Notes: a model not told the origin generated them from the sequence alone. Shown: positions 9,093 through 18,342, counted from the stretch's first letter. The stretch: DNA of 64,000 nt from Sphingobacterium spiritivorum (GCF_016725325.1 NZ_CP068083.1:2294001-2358000); one strand, 5' to 3'. Numbers and translations: made by a program.

Positions 9093-9122
9093 AAGTCCCC
9101 ACATACTTTTATGTGAGGACTT
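9093..9122 (-). terminator. Intrinsic terminator of the sdhCAB operon
   Basis: Arms at 9093-9104 and 9111-9122 pair over 12 bp with one mismatch. On the minus strand eight Ts follow. It lies between sdhB and the kinase gene. Confidence 0.85.
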
Positions 9123-9146
9123 GTGTATTTTACCTGAAAAGGAATT

Positions 9147-9920
9147 CTAGTTGTGAATGTCTTCTTCTCTGAATAATTTTGCTGTTAAATATTCACGATT
9201 CAAGCGTGCAATATTTGTCAGTTTGATACCTACAGGACATTCTGCTTCACAAGCTCCTGTGTTGGTACAGTTACCGAATCCTTCAGCATCCATCTGATCT
9301 ACCATAGCCTGAGCGCGTTCATAACGTTCTGTCTGACCTTGTGGTAACAATGCAAACTGGGAAACTTTTGCAGAAACAAAAAGCATTGCTGATGCATTTT
9401 TACAGGCAGCAACACAAGCTCCGCAGCCGATACAGGTTGCAGATTCAAATGCTTCATCCGCAATTCTTTTAGGAATAAGGATTGCATTCGCATCCGGTAC
9501 ACCTCCGGTATTGACATTTACATATCCTCCGGCTTGTTGGATACGGTCAAATGCAGTCCGGTCTACTGCAAGATCTTTCAATACAGGGAATGCAGCTGCA
9601 CGCCATGGTTCGATGACGATTGTTTGTCCGTCATGGAAACTACGCATGTGCAATTGACAAGTTGTTGTCCCTTGTTTAGGACCGTGAGGGCGGCCATTAA
9701 TAACCAATGAACACATTCCGCAAATACCTTCGCGACAGTCATGGTCAAAATAAATAGGATCTTCACCTTTACGGGTTAATTCTTCGTTAACAATGTCAAG
9801 CATTTCTAAGAAAGACATATCGTCAGCGATATTATTTGCCTGATAGGTTACGAACTGACCTCTTTGTTTATCATTTTTCTGACGCCATACCTTCAGCGTT
9901 AAATTCATATGTGCACTCAT
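9147..9920 (-). CDS. sdhB: Succinate dehydrogenase/fumarate reductase iron-sulfur subunit
   Basis: A 257-residue protein carrying electrons from the flavoprotein to the quinone site through three Fe-S clusters. The N-terminal ferredoxin-like domain has the [2Fe-2S] ligands in CREGICGMC (about residues 63-71) with the distant Cys in GTTTCQL. The C-terminal domain has [11 protein letters not shown] and CEAECPVG for the [4Fe-4S] and [3Fe-4S] clusters. Two Mets lie near the start ([10 protein letters not shown]); the first is used here, the second four codons on is possible. It is the last gene of sdhC-sdhA-sdhB, 53 bases after sdhA, and is followed by a strong terminator. Confidence 0.97.
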   Translation of the reverse strand: MSAHMNLTLKVWRQKNDKQRGQFVTYQANNIADDMSFLEMLDIVNEELTRKGEDPIYFDHDCREGICGMCSLVINGRPHGPKQGTTTCQLHMRSFHDGQTIVIEPWRAAAFPVLKDLAVDRTAFDRIQQAGGYVNVNTGGVPDANAILIPKRIADEAFESATCIGCGACVAACKNASAMLFVSAKVSQFALLPQGQTERYERAQAMVDQMDAEGFGNCTNTGACEAECPVGIKLTNIARLNREYLTAKLFREEDIHN

Positions 9921-9973
9921 GACAATATTTTTAAGTAATGAATAGCGAACGGTAGTGCCGTCCGCTATATCTA

Positions 9974-11905
9974 CTATTTATAACTTCTTTGTGTTAATTT
10001 AACATTTTCGAAAATTAACTCTTCTTTGTGAAGAACCTCTGGCTGATTTTCGCCTTTGAATTCCCAGGCAGCAACGTAAGTAAATTCTTCATCATTACGT
10101 TTCGCTTCACCTTCTTCAGTCTGACTTTCCAGACGGAAGTGACCTCCACATGATTCAGAGCGGTTGAAAGCATCATCTACCATCAGTTCACCCAGTTCGA
10201 TAAAGTCAGCAACACGGCCGGCTTTTTCCAGAGACAGGTTAAGCTCTTCATTCTCTCCCAGTACAGTAACATTAGACCAGAATTCTTTTCTAAGCTCCTG
10301 AATTAATCCTTTTGCTTTTGTCAATCCTTCTGCTGTACGAGCCATACCACAGTATTCCCACATGATTTTACCCAGTTCTTTGTGGATATCATCTACAGTT
10401 TTTGTTCCTTTCAGAGAAAGTAACTGTTTGGTTTTTGCCTCGACCTCTTGTCTTGCCTGCTCAAATTCAGGACGATTGTTGTCTACAGGTGCAAAACCTA
10501 ATCCTGAAAGGTAATCACCCACAGTATAAGGAATTACGAAGTAACCGTCAGCAAGACCCTGCATTAATGCAGATGCTCCTAATCTGTTAGCTCCGTGATC
10601 AGAGAAATTACATTCTCCTAATGCATATAATCCAGGGATAGTCGTCATCAGGTTATAATCAACCCATACACCACCCATAGTATAGTGAACCGCAGGGTAG
10701 ATACGCATTGGTTGTTTATATGGATTCTCATCAGTGATCTGATAGTACATGTCAAATAAGTTACCATATTTTGCACGTACTGTATCTTCACCAAGACGTT
10801 TGATCGCATCTGCAAAATCAAGGAATACAGCTACTCCGGATTTACCAACACCACGACCATCGTCTACCGCTTCTTTAGCATTACGGGAGGCAACGTCACG
10901 AGGAACAAGGTTACCGAATGAAGGGTATTTTCTTTCCAGGAAGTAATCCCTGTCTTCTTCTTTGATATCAGCAGCTTTTAATTCTCCGTTACGAAGTTTA
11001 GCTGATAATTCCTGAGTTTTAGGTACCCATACACGGCCATCATTACGCAGAGATTCCGACATTAATGTCAGTTTAGACTGATGATCACCTGTTACAGGAA
11101 TACATGTTGGGTGAATCTGTGTGTAACAAGGATTCGCGAAGAATGCACCACGCTTGTGTGCTCTCCACGCAGCAGTTACGTTACAGCCCATAGCATTTGT
11201 AGACAAGAAGAATACATTACCATAACCTCCTGTACATAATAATACAGCATGTCCTGCATGAGATTCAATAGCTCCGGTTACAAGATCACGCGTGATAATA
11301 CCTTTAGCATGACCATCCACTTTTACGACATCAAGCATCTCATGACGGTTGAACATTTCAACTTTGCCTTTTTTGATCTGACGGTTTAATGCAGAATAAG
11401 CACCTAATAATAACTGTTGTCCGGTCTGGCCACGTGCATAGAAGGTACGGGATACCTGTGCCCCACCAAATGAACGGTTGTCTAACAAACCTCCGTATTC
11501 ACGGGCAAAAGGAACTCCTTGAGCCACACATTGGTCGATAATATTTACTGATACTTCAGCCAGGCGGTATACATTTGCCTCACGTGCACGGTAGTCACCA
11601 CCTTTGATTGTATCGTAGAACAGACGGTAAACAGAGTCACCATCGTTTTGATAATTTTTTGCTGCGTTGATACCTCCCTGTGCTGCGATAGAGTGCGCAC
11701 GGCGTGGAGAATCCTGATAGCAGAATGCTTTTACGTTATATCCCAACTCAGCTAGTGAAGCAGCTGCAGAAGCGCCTGCTAATCCTGTACCAACAACGAT
11801 AATGGTGAATTTACGTTTGTTAGCCGGATTAACCAACTTAAGATTGAATTTATAATTTGACCATTTTTGGGCTAAAGGACCCGCTGGTACTTTTGAATCT
11901 AACAT
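9974..11905 (-). CDS. sdhA: Succinate dehydrogenase/fumarate reductase flavoprotein subunit
   Basis: A 643-residue catalytic subunit that oxidises succinate to fumarate (or the reverse) with covalently bound FAD. The dinucleotide fold is [20 protein letters not shown] (about residues 35-54). The FAD-linking His is in [10 protein letters not shown], and the active-site region [12 protein letters not shown] and the late [18 protein letters not shown] are present. Length fits the Bacteroidota/epsilon-type enzyme. It sits between sdhC (54 bases upstream) and sdhB (53 bases downstream) on the same strand, forming a complete complex II operon. Whether the physiological direction is succinate oxidation or fumarate reduction cannot be told from sequence. 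Confidence 0.97.
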   Translation of the reverse strand: MLDSKVPAGPLAQKWSNYKFNLKLVNPANKRKFTIIVVGTGLAGASAAASLAELGYNVKAFCYQDSPRRAHSIAAQGGINAAKNYQNDGDSVYRLFYDTIKGGDYRAREANVYRLAEVSVNIIDQCVAQGVPFAREYGGLLDNRSFGGAQVSRTFYARGQTGQQLLLGAYSALNRQIKKGKVEMFNRHEMLDVVKVDGHAKGIITRDLVTGAIESHAGHAVLLCTGGYGNVFFLSTNAMGCNVTAAWRAHKRGAFFANPCYTQIHPTCIPVTGDHQSKLTLMSESLRNDGRVWVPKTQELSAKLRNGELKAADIKEEDRDYFLERKYPSFGNLVPRDVASRNAKEAVDDGRGVGKSGVAVFLDFADAIKRLGEDTVRAKYGNLFDMYYQITDENPYKQPMRIYPAVHYTMGGVWVDYNLMTTIPGLYALGECNFSDHGANRLGASALMQGLADGYFVIPYTVGDYLSGLGFAPVDNNRPEFEQARQEVEAKTKQLLSLKGTKTVDDIHKELGKIMWEYCGMARTAEGLTKAKGLIQELRKEFWSNVTVLGENEELNLSLEKAGRVADFIELGELMVDDAFNRSESCGGHFRLESQTEEGEAKRNDEEFTYVAAWEFKGENQPEVLHKEELIFENVKLTQRSYK

Positions 11906-11959
11906 ATCTCTTTATTTTATTTTGATAGATATTTGCTTTCGCTCTTACCTTAAAATAGT

Positions 11960-12733
11960 TTATTTAGCAAAGAAAAAATATAAAGGCATGGCCGCAAATC
12001 CAATCGGGATAAGTACACCAAATACCCAAATACCTAAAAATCTAACAATTGGAATATATTTTTTGTGATTGAATCCAACGGTCTGAAAAGCCGATTGGAA
12101 ACCATGTATCAGGTGAAAAGACAATGCTGCCATTGCTACAACATATAATAATACTAACCATACATTTTGGAAAGCATAATCTACCTGTTTGTACAGGTCA
12201 CGTGCCTGTATTGTCTGTACGCCGTCTTTGACTTCTATACGGAAATCAGTGAATTCAGACTGACTTAATTCCTTTGAGGTGGTCACATTGGTGGCCAGAT
12301 CTGTTTTATATTCTATATAAGGAGTCTGATCATTGTGATATTTCCACCAGAAGTTTGCCATGTGCGTAGCAATAAATACCAATAATACTGTTCCTAAAAT
12401 TCCCATGTTTCTGGAATTCCACGCACTGTTAGCCGCTCCGTCGTACTTTGCATATCCGATCGGACGCGCTGCTTTATTTTTCAACGTCAGTACCAATGCA
12501 TAAATAGCATGGATAATGATAGAAGCATAAAGTAAATAAGAAACTACTTTAATAGGTGCAAAATGGGTCATGGTGTATGCGTATTGGTTAAACGCAAGAC
12601 CTTCATCACTCTTAAACAGTTGTAGGTTTCCGATCAAATGGACGATCAAAAACGTACATAGGAAAAGTCCTGTTAAGCTCATGATCAGTTTCTTCCCCAA
12701 CGAAGAACTTAAAACTGGCTTTGATTTACTCAT
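11960..12733 (-). CDS. sdhC: Succinate dehydrogenase cytochrome b subunit, b558 family
   Basis: A 257-residue membrane anchor of complex II with five hydrophobic helices. His residues suited to bind two b haems occur in TM context: IVHLIGNLQLF, IIHAIYALVL, ATHMANFWWKYH and FHLIHGFQSAFQTVG. This single long anchor is typical of B-type quinone oxidoreductases in Bacteroidota and Bacillus, in place of separate SdhC and SdhD. A charged, probably periplasmic loop of about 40 residues lies between helices three and four. It is the first gene of the operon, with a candidate -7 box about 27 bases upstream. Confidence 0.93.
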   Translation of the reverse strand: MSKSKPVLSSSLGKKLIMSLTGLFLCTFLIVHLIGNLQLFKSDEGLAFNQYAYTMTHFAPIKVVSYLLYASIIIHAIYALVLTLKNKAARPIGYAKYDGAANSAWNSRNMGILGTVLLVFIATHMANFWWKYHNDQTPYIEYKTDLATNVTTSKELSQSEFTDFRIEVKDGVQTIQARDLYKQVDYAFQNVWLVLLYVVAMAALSFHLIHGFQSAFQTVGFNHKKYIPIVRFLGIWVFGVLIPIGFAAMPLYFFFAK

Positions 12734-12759
12734 TGTCCTTGTATTTTAATTTAATACGC

Positions 12760-12767
12760 AAAACTAT
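12760..12767 (-). promoter_or_regulatory. Candidate -7 box for sdhCAB (TAGTTTTG)
   Basis: On the minus strand TAGTTTTG fits TAnnTTTG, 27 bases before the sdhC ATG. A TTG on the same strand lies about 24 bases further upstream. Confidence 0.5.
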
Positions 12768-12844
12768 CTATTTGCGTCATAAAAATGTAAGCAAGTGCGT
12801 AAAAAGTACTAATTTAGAATTGTTCTAAGTTTGTAAACTGAAAA

Positions 12845-12862
12845 AGCCCGGAAAACCGGGCT
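12845..12862 (-). terminator. Intrinsic terminator of the OM beta-barrel gene
   Basis: Perfect 7-bp G+C-rich stem AGCCCGG / CCGGGCT with a four-A loop; Ts follow on the minus strand. Confidence 0.8.
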
Positions 12863-12901
12863 CTTATTATCGTTTTGGAGGTCCTGAGACCTGCGTTTCT
12901 A

Positions 12902-13489
12902 CTATAAGAAATTGTATCCTACACCAATTGACCACATTTTGATTTTGTCTTTGTTGTCACTAAGACTGGACAATCCATGTTCGTAACGAAGATCTACGGT
13001 GAACTTGCTAATGTCAGCACCTATACCGCCGATAATTCCTGTGGATGCTTTTTTGTAATTCGCAAAGTCAGTGTATTTACTCAATGAACCGCCTTCGCTT
13101 ACTTTGAATGCAAATACCGGACCTGCCTGAAATCTTACTCCGATAGGACCTAATCCAACACGTGTACCTAACAATACAGGCACGTCAATGGTAGTCAGAT
13201 CAAAAGTTCCGTTTTCTGTGGATCCGTTTTCTGTCTGGTATTCACCTTTTATTTTCTTTCCGGTGAAGTAAGCCTCCGGCTGAACATGAAATCCTGCAGC
13301 ACCAACTCTCGCCCACAAACCTGCCTGATATCCTGTTTTTGTATCCGAATTAAGCCATTTGCCTTCAGATTTCAGACTGGAGAAATTCAGCGCTCCTTTA
13401 ACCCCGAACTTTAAACTTGGGATCAGCTGGGCATTTGCTGAAACGACTAACATCATAGAGGCAACTAAACTGAGTATAAACTTTTTCAT
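12902..13489 (-). CDS. Outer-membrane beta-barrel protein (porin-like, PF13568 type)
   Basis: A 195-residue protein with signal peptide MKKFILSLVASMMLVVSANAQ and then alternating strands: FGVKGALNFSSL, GYQAGLWARVG, FHVQPEAYFTG, TIDVPVLLGTRVG, GVRFQAGPVFAFKV and a final strand YEHGLSSL...WSIGVGYNFL ending in an aromatic-containing C-terminus. This fits the small eight-stranded OM beta-barrel family common in Bacteroidota (OMP_b-brl). No enzymatic residues are expected; function unknown. The gene is monocistronic, with its own terminator, and is divergent from the CsbD-like gene 71 bases away. Confidence 0.88.
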   Translation of the reverse strand: MKKFILSLVASMMLVVSANAQLIPSLKFGVKGALNFSSLKSEGKWLNSDTKTGYQAGLWARVGAAGFHVQPEAYFTGKKIKGEYQTENGSTENGTFDLTTIDVPVLLGTRVGLGPIGVRFQAGPVFAFKVSEGGSLSKYTDFANYKKASTGIIGGIGADISKFTVDLRYEHGLSSLSDNKDKIKMWSIGVGYNFL

Positions 13490-13560
13490 AAAAAATGTAT
13501 TTTTTGTTATAATTTTAATTTTTATTACTTTTCAATCTACGTACAAATTTTAAACCAAAA

Positions 13561-13776
13561 ATGGCAACTATCAAAATAAGCGATTCCGATTGGGAAATCC
13601 TAAAGGTAAAGTTAAAAAGAAAATATAATAGTTTGACGCAGGAAGATCTTCTGTACAGGGAAGGACAAGAGGAGGAATTGGTGCAGCGACTGGCTAAGCG
13701 TATCCGTCGCAATACGGATTATATACTGTTTACATTGGGTAAAGAACTGGAAGACTTAACGAGTAATCGCTTGTAG
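13561..13776 (+). CDS. Small CsbD-like protein
   Basis: A 71-residue, highly charged, predicted helical protein. The pattern DWEILKVKLKRKY, then LTQEDLLYREGQEEELVQRL, resembles CsbD-family stress proteins (Trp, Lys-rich helix, then LT.EDL...EG...EL...L). The glycine-rich CsbD ending is not obvious and the C-terminus differs (NTDYILFTLGKELEDL), so the assignment is tentative. CsbD proteins are associated with general stress but have no known biochemical activity. The stop is 2 bases before the csaA ATG, so the two genes are very likely translated from one message. Confidence 0.65.
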   Translation: MATIKISDSDWEILKVKLKRKYNSLTQEDLLYREGQEEELVQRLAKRIRRNTDYILFTLGKELEDLTSNRL

Positions 13777-13778
13777 GT

Positions 13779-14117
13779 ATGGAGGAGATTAGTTGGGCAG
13801 ATTTTGAGAAAGTTGATTTGAGAGTAGGGACAATTCTCGAAGCGGTGGATTTTCCTAAAGCCAAAAAACCGGCTTATCAGTTAGTCGTGGATTTTGGAGA
13901 AGAGATCGGTATTCGTAAATCCAGTGCACAGATTACTGTACATTATACTAAGAAAAGTCTGATCGGCAGGCAAGTCGTGGCGGTGATCAATTTTCCGAAG
14001 AAGCAAATCGCTAATTTTATGTCTGAGTGCCTGGTAACAGGATTTGCAGATGAGAATGGAGATATAGTATTGACTGCTGTTGAACGTCCGTTGCCAAACG
14101 GATCGAGGTTGTGTTAG
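13779..14117 (+). CDS. csaA: tRNA-binding / chaperone-like protein CsaA
   Basis: A 112-residue single OB-fold protein of the tRNA-binding domain family. Its WADFEKVDLRVGTILEAVDF, GIRKSSAQITVHY, GRQVVAVINFP and final LPNGSRLC match CsaA closely in order and length (about 110 residues). The family binds tRNA-like RNA as a dimer, and Bacillus CsaA has been described as a secretion chaperone; which role applies here is unknown. It lies between the CsbD-like gene (2 bases) and tadA; the tadA ATG at 14128 starts 10 bases after its stop, so a three-gene operon is likely. Confidence 0.9.
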   Translation: MEEISWADFEKVDLRVGTILEAVDFPKAKKPAYQLVVDFGEEIGIRKSSAQITVHYTKKSLIGRQVVAVINFPKKQIANFMSECLVTGFADENGDIVLTAVERPLPNGSRLC

Positions 14118-14127
14118 TAAATCAGAT

Positions 14128-14592
14128 ATGAGATATATTAATTTTGAAGGGGGCAGTAACATTGATCCTGATGAGTATTTTATGAAAGCTGCTTTGACCC
14201 TTGCAAAGAAAGCATATGAAGAAGATGAAGTTCCTATAGGCGCTGTTATTGTAAGTCAGGGAAAAATCATCGGGAAGGGATATAATCTGACAGAACGTCT
14301 TAATGATGTGACTGCTCATGCCGAAATGCAGGCTTTCACTGCTGCATCCAGTTATCTGGGAGGAAAATATCTAAAAGATTGTACTCTGTATGTCACTGTA
14401 GAACCCTGTGTGATGTGTGCAGGTGCATCCTATTGGACGCAGGTGTCCCGGATTGTATACGGAACTCCTGATGAAAAAAGGGGTGCTTCCAGATATGGTA
14501 AATTATTCCATCCGAAGACGGAAATTATATCCGGAGTACTGCAGGAAGAATGTGCAGAATTGATTACATCATTTTTTCGTCAGAAAAGATAA
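14128..14592 (+). CDS. tadA: tRNA-specific adenosine deaminase (TadA-type nucleoside deaminase)
   Basis: A 154-residue zinc deaminase. The zinc ligand and proton-shuttle Glu are in HAE (His64, Glu66), and the other ligands are in PCVMC (Cys94, Cys97). In TadA this enzyme converts A34 to inosine in tRNA-Arg(ACG). An upstream ATG at 14080 would overlap csaA by 38 bases; ATG 14128 is preferred since it begins just after csaA and gives a normal N-terminus. The sequence between the two motifs and the RIVYGTPDEKRGA stretch favour TadA over cytosine or guanine deaminases, but a guanine deaminase role cannot be fully excluded. Confidence 0.87.
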   Translation: MRYINFEGGSNIDPDEYFMKAALTLAKKAYEEDEVPIGAVIVSQGKIIGKGYNLTERLNDVTAHAEMQAFTAASSYLGGKYLKDCTLYVTVEPCVMCAGASYWTQVSRIVYGTPDEKRGASRYGKLFHPKTEIISGVLQEECAELITSFFRQKR

Positions 14593-14643
14593 GACAAATT
14601 TCATTTCTTGTCAGTATTCAAAACATATCCTCAATCTAAACGT

Positions 14644-14660
14644 TATATTTGTATACAAAT
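14644..14660 (+). promoter_or_regulatory. sodA -7 box overlapping a 14-bp palindrome
   Basis: TATATTTG (14644-14651) matches TAnnTTTG. It overlaps a perfect palindrome ATTTGTATACAAAT (14647-14660). A dimeric regulator bound there would block the promoter; this is inference. The sodA ATG is 37 bases downstream of the palindrome. Confidence 0.55.
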
Positions 14661-14696
14661 CAAGTAAAGTATTAAACTATTAAATTTATAAATATT

Positions 14697-15308
14697 ATGG
14701 CATTTCAATTAGAAGCGTTACCATACGCATCGGACGCATTAGAACCACATATTGACAAAGAAACCATGGAAATTCACCATGACAGACACCACCAGGCTTA
14801 TGTTGACAATTTGAATAAAGCTATTGCAGGAACAGATGCTGAGAATTTATCATTAGAAGAGATTGTAAAAAATATTTCTAAATACAGCCCTGCAGTGCGT
14901 AACAATGGTGGTGGTCATTTTAACCACGGTTTGTTCTGGAGTGTTTTAGGTGCAAATGCGGGTGGTCAGCCTACAGGCGAGCTTGCAACTGCGATCGATG
15001 AGACATTTGGTTCATTTGATGAATTAAAGAAAAAACTTCAGGAAGCTGGTGCAGGACGTTTTGGTTCTGGCTGGTCATGGTTGATCGTAGGTGCTGATGG
15101 AAAATTAGCAGTTACTTCTACGCCTAATCAGGACAACCCTTTAATGGATGTTGCTGAAGTAAAAGGAACTCCGGTATTGGGTATAGATGTATGGGAGCAT
15201 GCTTACTATCTAAAATATCAAAACAAACGCCCGGCATACCTGGAAGCAATTTTCAATGTGATTAACTGGGATGCTGTAGCAGAAAGATACGCAGCAGCTA
15301 AAAAATAA
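14697..15308 (+). CDS. sodA: Superoxide dismutase, Mn/Fe family
   Basis: A 203-residue cytoplasmic enzyme that dismutates superoxide to oxygen and hydrogen peroxide. The metal ligands are recognisable: His27 in MEIHHDRHH, His in NHGLFW, and Asp and His in DVWEHAYY near residues 164-168. The Gln of TPNQDNPLM in the second half of the chain is the usual hint for manganese specificity, though many Bacteroidota enzymes are cambialistic. Length and the C-terminal [12 protein letters not shown] match the family. It is monocistronic between a promoter with a palindrome and a strong terminator. Confidence 0.96.
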   Translation: MAFQLEALPYASDALEPHIDKETMEIHHDRHHQAYVDNLNKAIAGTDAENLSLEEIVKNISKYSPAVRNNGGGHFNHGLFWSVLGANAGGQPTGELATAIDETFGSFDELKKKLQEAGAGRFGSGWSWLIVGADGKLAVTSTPNQDNPLMDVAEVKGTPVLGIDVWEHAYYLKYQNKRPAYLEAIFNVINWDAVAERYAAAKK

Positions 15309-15332
15309 TATTCGCTGAATAGCGATTACACT

Positions 15333-15364
15333 AAAAGCGATGGGGTATCTCCATCGCTTTTTTT
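15333..15364 (+). terminator. Intrinsic terminator of sodA
   Basis: Perfect 11-bp stem AAAAGCGATGG / CCATCGCTTTT followed by further Ts. It ends only 14 bases before the msrA ATG. Confidence 0.85.
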
Positions 15365-15377
15365 ATACGTAAAGGTT

Positions 15378-16046
15378 ATGAAGGTAAAATGTGTAAGTAA
15401 ATATATTTTGACAATTGTGCTTTTGGGCACATTGTTTACAGGTTGTCATACCCCTAAAGCTGAAAAAGTATCTTTCGGGCAACTTCCGTCTCAACCCAGG
15501 AACAGCGAACACGATACGGCTACTTTTGCTGCTGGATGTTTCTGGTGTATAGAAGCGCAGTTTAAAGAGTTGAAGGGTGTTGAACAGGTGATGTCAGGCT
15601 ATAGCGGAGGAGATGTAAAAAATCCAACATATACTCAGGTATCTTTAGGAGGGACGGGGCATGCGGAAGTAATACAGGTGGTGTATAATCCCCGAATTGT
15701 GTCCTATGACCAGCTTTTACAAGGTTTTTTCCTTGCGCACGATCCCACTCAGCTCAATCGTCAGGGAAATGATGTTGGAGAGCAATATCGTTCGGCGGTG
15801 TTTGTACATGATAAAATTCAGCTTGATAAAGTCCGGTACTATATCCGGAAAATGACGGAAGAAAAACTTTATGATAAGCCAATCGTTACACAGGTTGAAC
15901 CTTTCACAGTGTTTTACAAGGCAGAGGATTATCATCAGAATTATTACGCAAACAACCCTGATGAAGCCTATTGTCAGTATGTGATTAAACCGAAATTGGA
16001 AAAGTTTAAACACATTTTCTCCACTAATCTTAAGCATACTCCTTAA
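15378..16046 (+). CDS. msrA: Peptide methionine sulfoxide reductase MsrA, lipoprotein form
   Basis: A 222-residue enzyme that reduces the S-epimer of methionine sulfoxide in proteins. The catalytic motif is GCFWC (Cys54), followed by GYSGG, GHAEVIQVVYNP, FFLAHDPTQLNRQGNDVGEQYRS split over the usual distances, and a late AEDYHQNYY. An N-terminal signal with lipobox (LFTGC, Cys23) indicates a membrane-anchored envelope protein, unlike the cytoplasmic E. coli MsrA. No fused MsrB is present. It follows sodA, so two oxidative-damage genes are adjacent, but a terminator separates them and the gene must have its own start or depend on readthrough. Confidence 0.93.
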   Translation: MKVKCVSKYILTIVLLGTLFTGCHTPKAEKVSFGQLPSQPRNSEHDTATFAAGCFWCIEAQFKELKGVEQVMSGYSGGDVKNPTYTQVSLGGTGHAEVIQVVYNPRIVSYDQLLQGFFLAHDPTQLNRQGNDVGEQYRSAVFVHDKIQLDKVRYYIRKMTEEKLYDKPIVTQVEPFTVFYKAEDYHQNYYANNPDEAYCQYVIKPKLEKFKHIFSTNLKHTP

Positions 16047-16120
16047 AGGTTGACAGTCCATAGTTTTTGCTGTAATTTTATAGTGTAAATCAGTAGGTTA
16101 CTGAATAAAATTAAATACTT

Positions 16121-17758
16121 ATGTTAAAAGGATTTTTCAAAGTTCCTGTTCCTGTTAATGAACCGGTATATACTTACGCGGTTGGAAGTAACGAGCGTAA
16201 ATTATTGAAAGCAGCTATCGAAGAAGCGCGTTCAAAGCAAATAGATGTTCCGATGTTTATCGGAGGGAAAGAAATCCGTACGGATAAAAAAATCAATATC
16301 ACTCCTCCTCATGATCATCAGCATGTATTAGGACAATATAGTGAAGGTACCAAAACGCATGTTACGGATGCGATAAATGCAGCTTTGGCGGCTAAGAAAG
16401 ATTGGGAAAACCTTCCATGGGAAGATCGTGCTGCTATTTTCTTAAAAGCTGCTGATCTGATTGCGGGTAAATACCGCTATAAGCTGAATGCAGCAACAAT
16501 GTTAGGACAATCTAAAAATCCGTATCAGGCAGAGATTGATTCGGCATGTGAGATTGTAGATTTTCTTCGTTTCAATGTGCAATACATGAGTGAGATCTAC
16601 GCTCAGCAACCTCCTGTATCCGGAAAAGGTGTATGGAACCGTCTTGAGCAACGTCCTCTGGAAGGGTTCGTATTTGCTTTGACTCCATTTAACTTTACTG
16701 CTATTGCAGGTAATTTGCCTTCATGTGTTGCTATGATGGGAAATGTGGTTGTATGGAAACCTTCTAATACGCAGATCTATTCGGCAAATGTATTAATGGA
16801 AATCTTCAGAGAGGCAGGTCTTCCTGACGGAGTTATTAATCTGGTGTTTGTTTCCGGTCCGGACGCAGGAGATATCATTTTCAAACATGCTGATTTCGCA
16901 GGTATCCACTTTACGGGTTCTACAGGAGTTTTCCAGAATATATGGAAAACTATCGGTGAAAACATTCACTTATATAAAACATATCCTCGTATCGTAGGAG
17001 AGACTGGCGGTAAAGATTTTATCTTAGTACATCCTTCTGCGGATCTGAAAGTGACCAATACAGCTATAGTACGTGGTGCATTTGAATATCAGGGACAAAA
17101 ATGTTCAGCAGCATCCCGTGTATATATACCAAAATCATTATGGCCTGAATTAAAGAAATCAATGGTTGCTGATATTCAGTCATTCACTATCGGAGGTACA
17201 GAAGATTTTACAAACTTTATCAATGCCGTTATTGATGAGAAATCATTTGATAAATTGGCTAAATATATTGACCGTGCTAAAGATTCCGCTGATGCAGAAA
17301 TTATAGTGGGGGGTACATATGATAAATCTAAAGGATACTTTATCCATCCGACAGTTATTGTGGCAAATAAACCGGACTACGAGACATTATCAGAAGAACT
17401 GTTTGGTCCGGTATTGACTGTGTATGTGTACGAAGATGAGAAATGGGAAGAAACTTTAGAGTTGGTCGATAAAACATCCATCTATGCGCTTACAGGATCA
17501 GTAATTGCACAGGATCGTTATGCAATAGCACAAGCGACTCATGCTTTACGTAATGCTGCGGGTAACTTTTATGTCAATGATAAATGTACAGGAGCTGTAG
17601 TTGGCCAACAACCATTTGGTGGTGCAAGAGGTTCGGGTACGAATGATAAAGCAGGATCCATGATCAACTTGTTACGTTGGGTTTCTCCACGTACGATCAA
17701 AGAAACATTCAATCCGGATACAGATTACAGATATCCGTTCCTGGAAAAGGGAGAATAA
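16121..17758 (+). CDS. pruA: L-glutamate gamma-semialdehyde dehydrogenase (1-pyrroline-5-carboxylate dehydrogenase)
   Basis: A 545-residue aldehyde dehydrogenase that oxidises glutamate semialdehyde to glutamate with NAD, the second step of proline catabolism. The length and sequence fit the group that stands alone rather than fused to proline dehydrogenase. Catalytic Cys is in GQKCSAASR, the Glu in VGETGGKDF, and the NAD pocket in FTGSTGVFQNIW and ALTPFNFTAI. The N-terminal LKGFFKVPVPVNEPV and the C-terminal GGARGSGTNDKAG are typical of this P5CDH type. No proline dehydrogenase gene is nearby. A strong terminator follows. Confidence 0.95.
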   Translation: MLKGFFKVPVPVNEPVYTYAVGSNERKLLKAAIEEARSKQIDVPMFIGGKEIRTDKKINITPPHDHQHVLGQYSEGTKTHVTDAINAALAAKKDWENLPWEDRAAIFLKAADLIAGKYRYKLNAATMLGQSKNPYQAEIDSACEIVDFLRFNVQYMSEIYAQQPPVSGKGVWNRLEQRPLEGFVFALTPFNFTAIAGNLPSCVAMMGNVVVWKPSNTQIYSANVLMEIFREAGLPDGVINLVFVSGPDAGDIIFKHADFAGIHFTGSTGVFQNIWKTIGENIHLYKTYPRIVGETGGKDFILVHPSADLKVTNTAIVRGAFEYQGQKCSAASRVYIPKSLWPELKKSMVADIQSFTIGGTEDFTNFINAVIDEKSFDKLAKYIDRAKDSADAEIIVGGTYDKSKGYFIHPTVIVANKPDYETLSEELFGPVLTVYVYEDEKWEETLELVDKTSIYALTGSVIAQDRYAIAQATHALRNAAGNFYVNDKCTGAVVGQQPFGGARGSGTNDKAGSMINLLRWVSPRTIKETFNPDTDYRYPFLEKGE

Positions 17759-17780
17759 GAGATCGGAGTATAATTTAAGT

Positions 17781-17816
17781 AAAAGAGCTGGTAAATTGAT
17801 TTTTACCAGCTCTTTT
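17781..17816 (+). terminator. Intrinsic terminator of pruA
   Basis: Perfect 15-bp stem AAAAGAGCTGGTAAA / TTTACCAGCTCTTTT with a 6-base loop. Confidence 0.9.
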
Positions 17817-17871
17817 CATTTATTTAGCGTGCGCTTTGGGTTTTATTTTAAAATATAGAGTAGCACTAATT

Positions 17872-18101
17872 AGTAGAAGTATATACTTGTCATATTAGTC
17901 TTTAACCTCTCTTCCGGTCAAACCGGAATCTCTCCTTAAAAAGGAGAGAAGAACAGTCCGGTCAAACCGTTGTCATTGTTCTGACGAATTAGCACAGCAC
18001 TGCTTGTGCCTGAACCGATAAATGTAGCGGGCACAAGCGGACGCTTGCGCCAGAAATGGACAAACGCAGTAGCAGCGTCTGTTGGTGTCTCCACCAACAG
18101 T
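17872..18101. repeat. Tandem noncoding element, copy 1
   Basis: About 230 bases repeated at 18125-18342. It holds several hairpin-forming pieces: TTCCGGT/ACCGGAA (around 17913-17929), TCTCTCCTT/AAGGAGAGA around a three-A loop (17930-17950), GCTTGTGCC (18002-18010)/GGCACAAGC (18030-18038), and CTGTTGG/CCAACAG near the 3' end. No convincing ORF: the short ORFs read across it show no protein-like composition. With copy 2 it fills the 584-base gap between the convergent pruA and EEP-family genes. Confidence 0.8.
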
Positions 18102-18124
18102 ATAGTCGTGAAGTAGCAATCAGG

Positions 18125-18342
18125 AGTAGAAGTATATGCTTGTCATATCAGTCTTTAACCTACCGGGATCTCACCTTTAAAAAGGAGAGAAGAACAGTCC
18201 GGTCAAACCGTTGTCACTGTTCTGACGAATTAGCACAGCACTGCTTGTGCCTGAACCGATAAAAGTAGCGGGCACAAGTGGACGCTTGCGCCAGAAATGG
18301 GCAAACGCAGTAGCAGCGTGTGTTGGTGTCTCCACCAACAGT
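18125..18342. repeat. Tandem noncoding element, copy 2
   Basis: From 18192 to the end this copy aligns without gaps to 17951-18101 with about five or six substitutions by eye. It is 12 bases shorter than copy 1, and its first hairpins (TTCCGGT/ACCGGAA and the AAGGAGAG stem) are degraded. The copy ends exactly next to the stop codon of the convergent EEP-family gene (18343). Confidence 0.8.
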
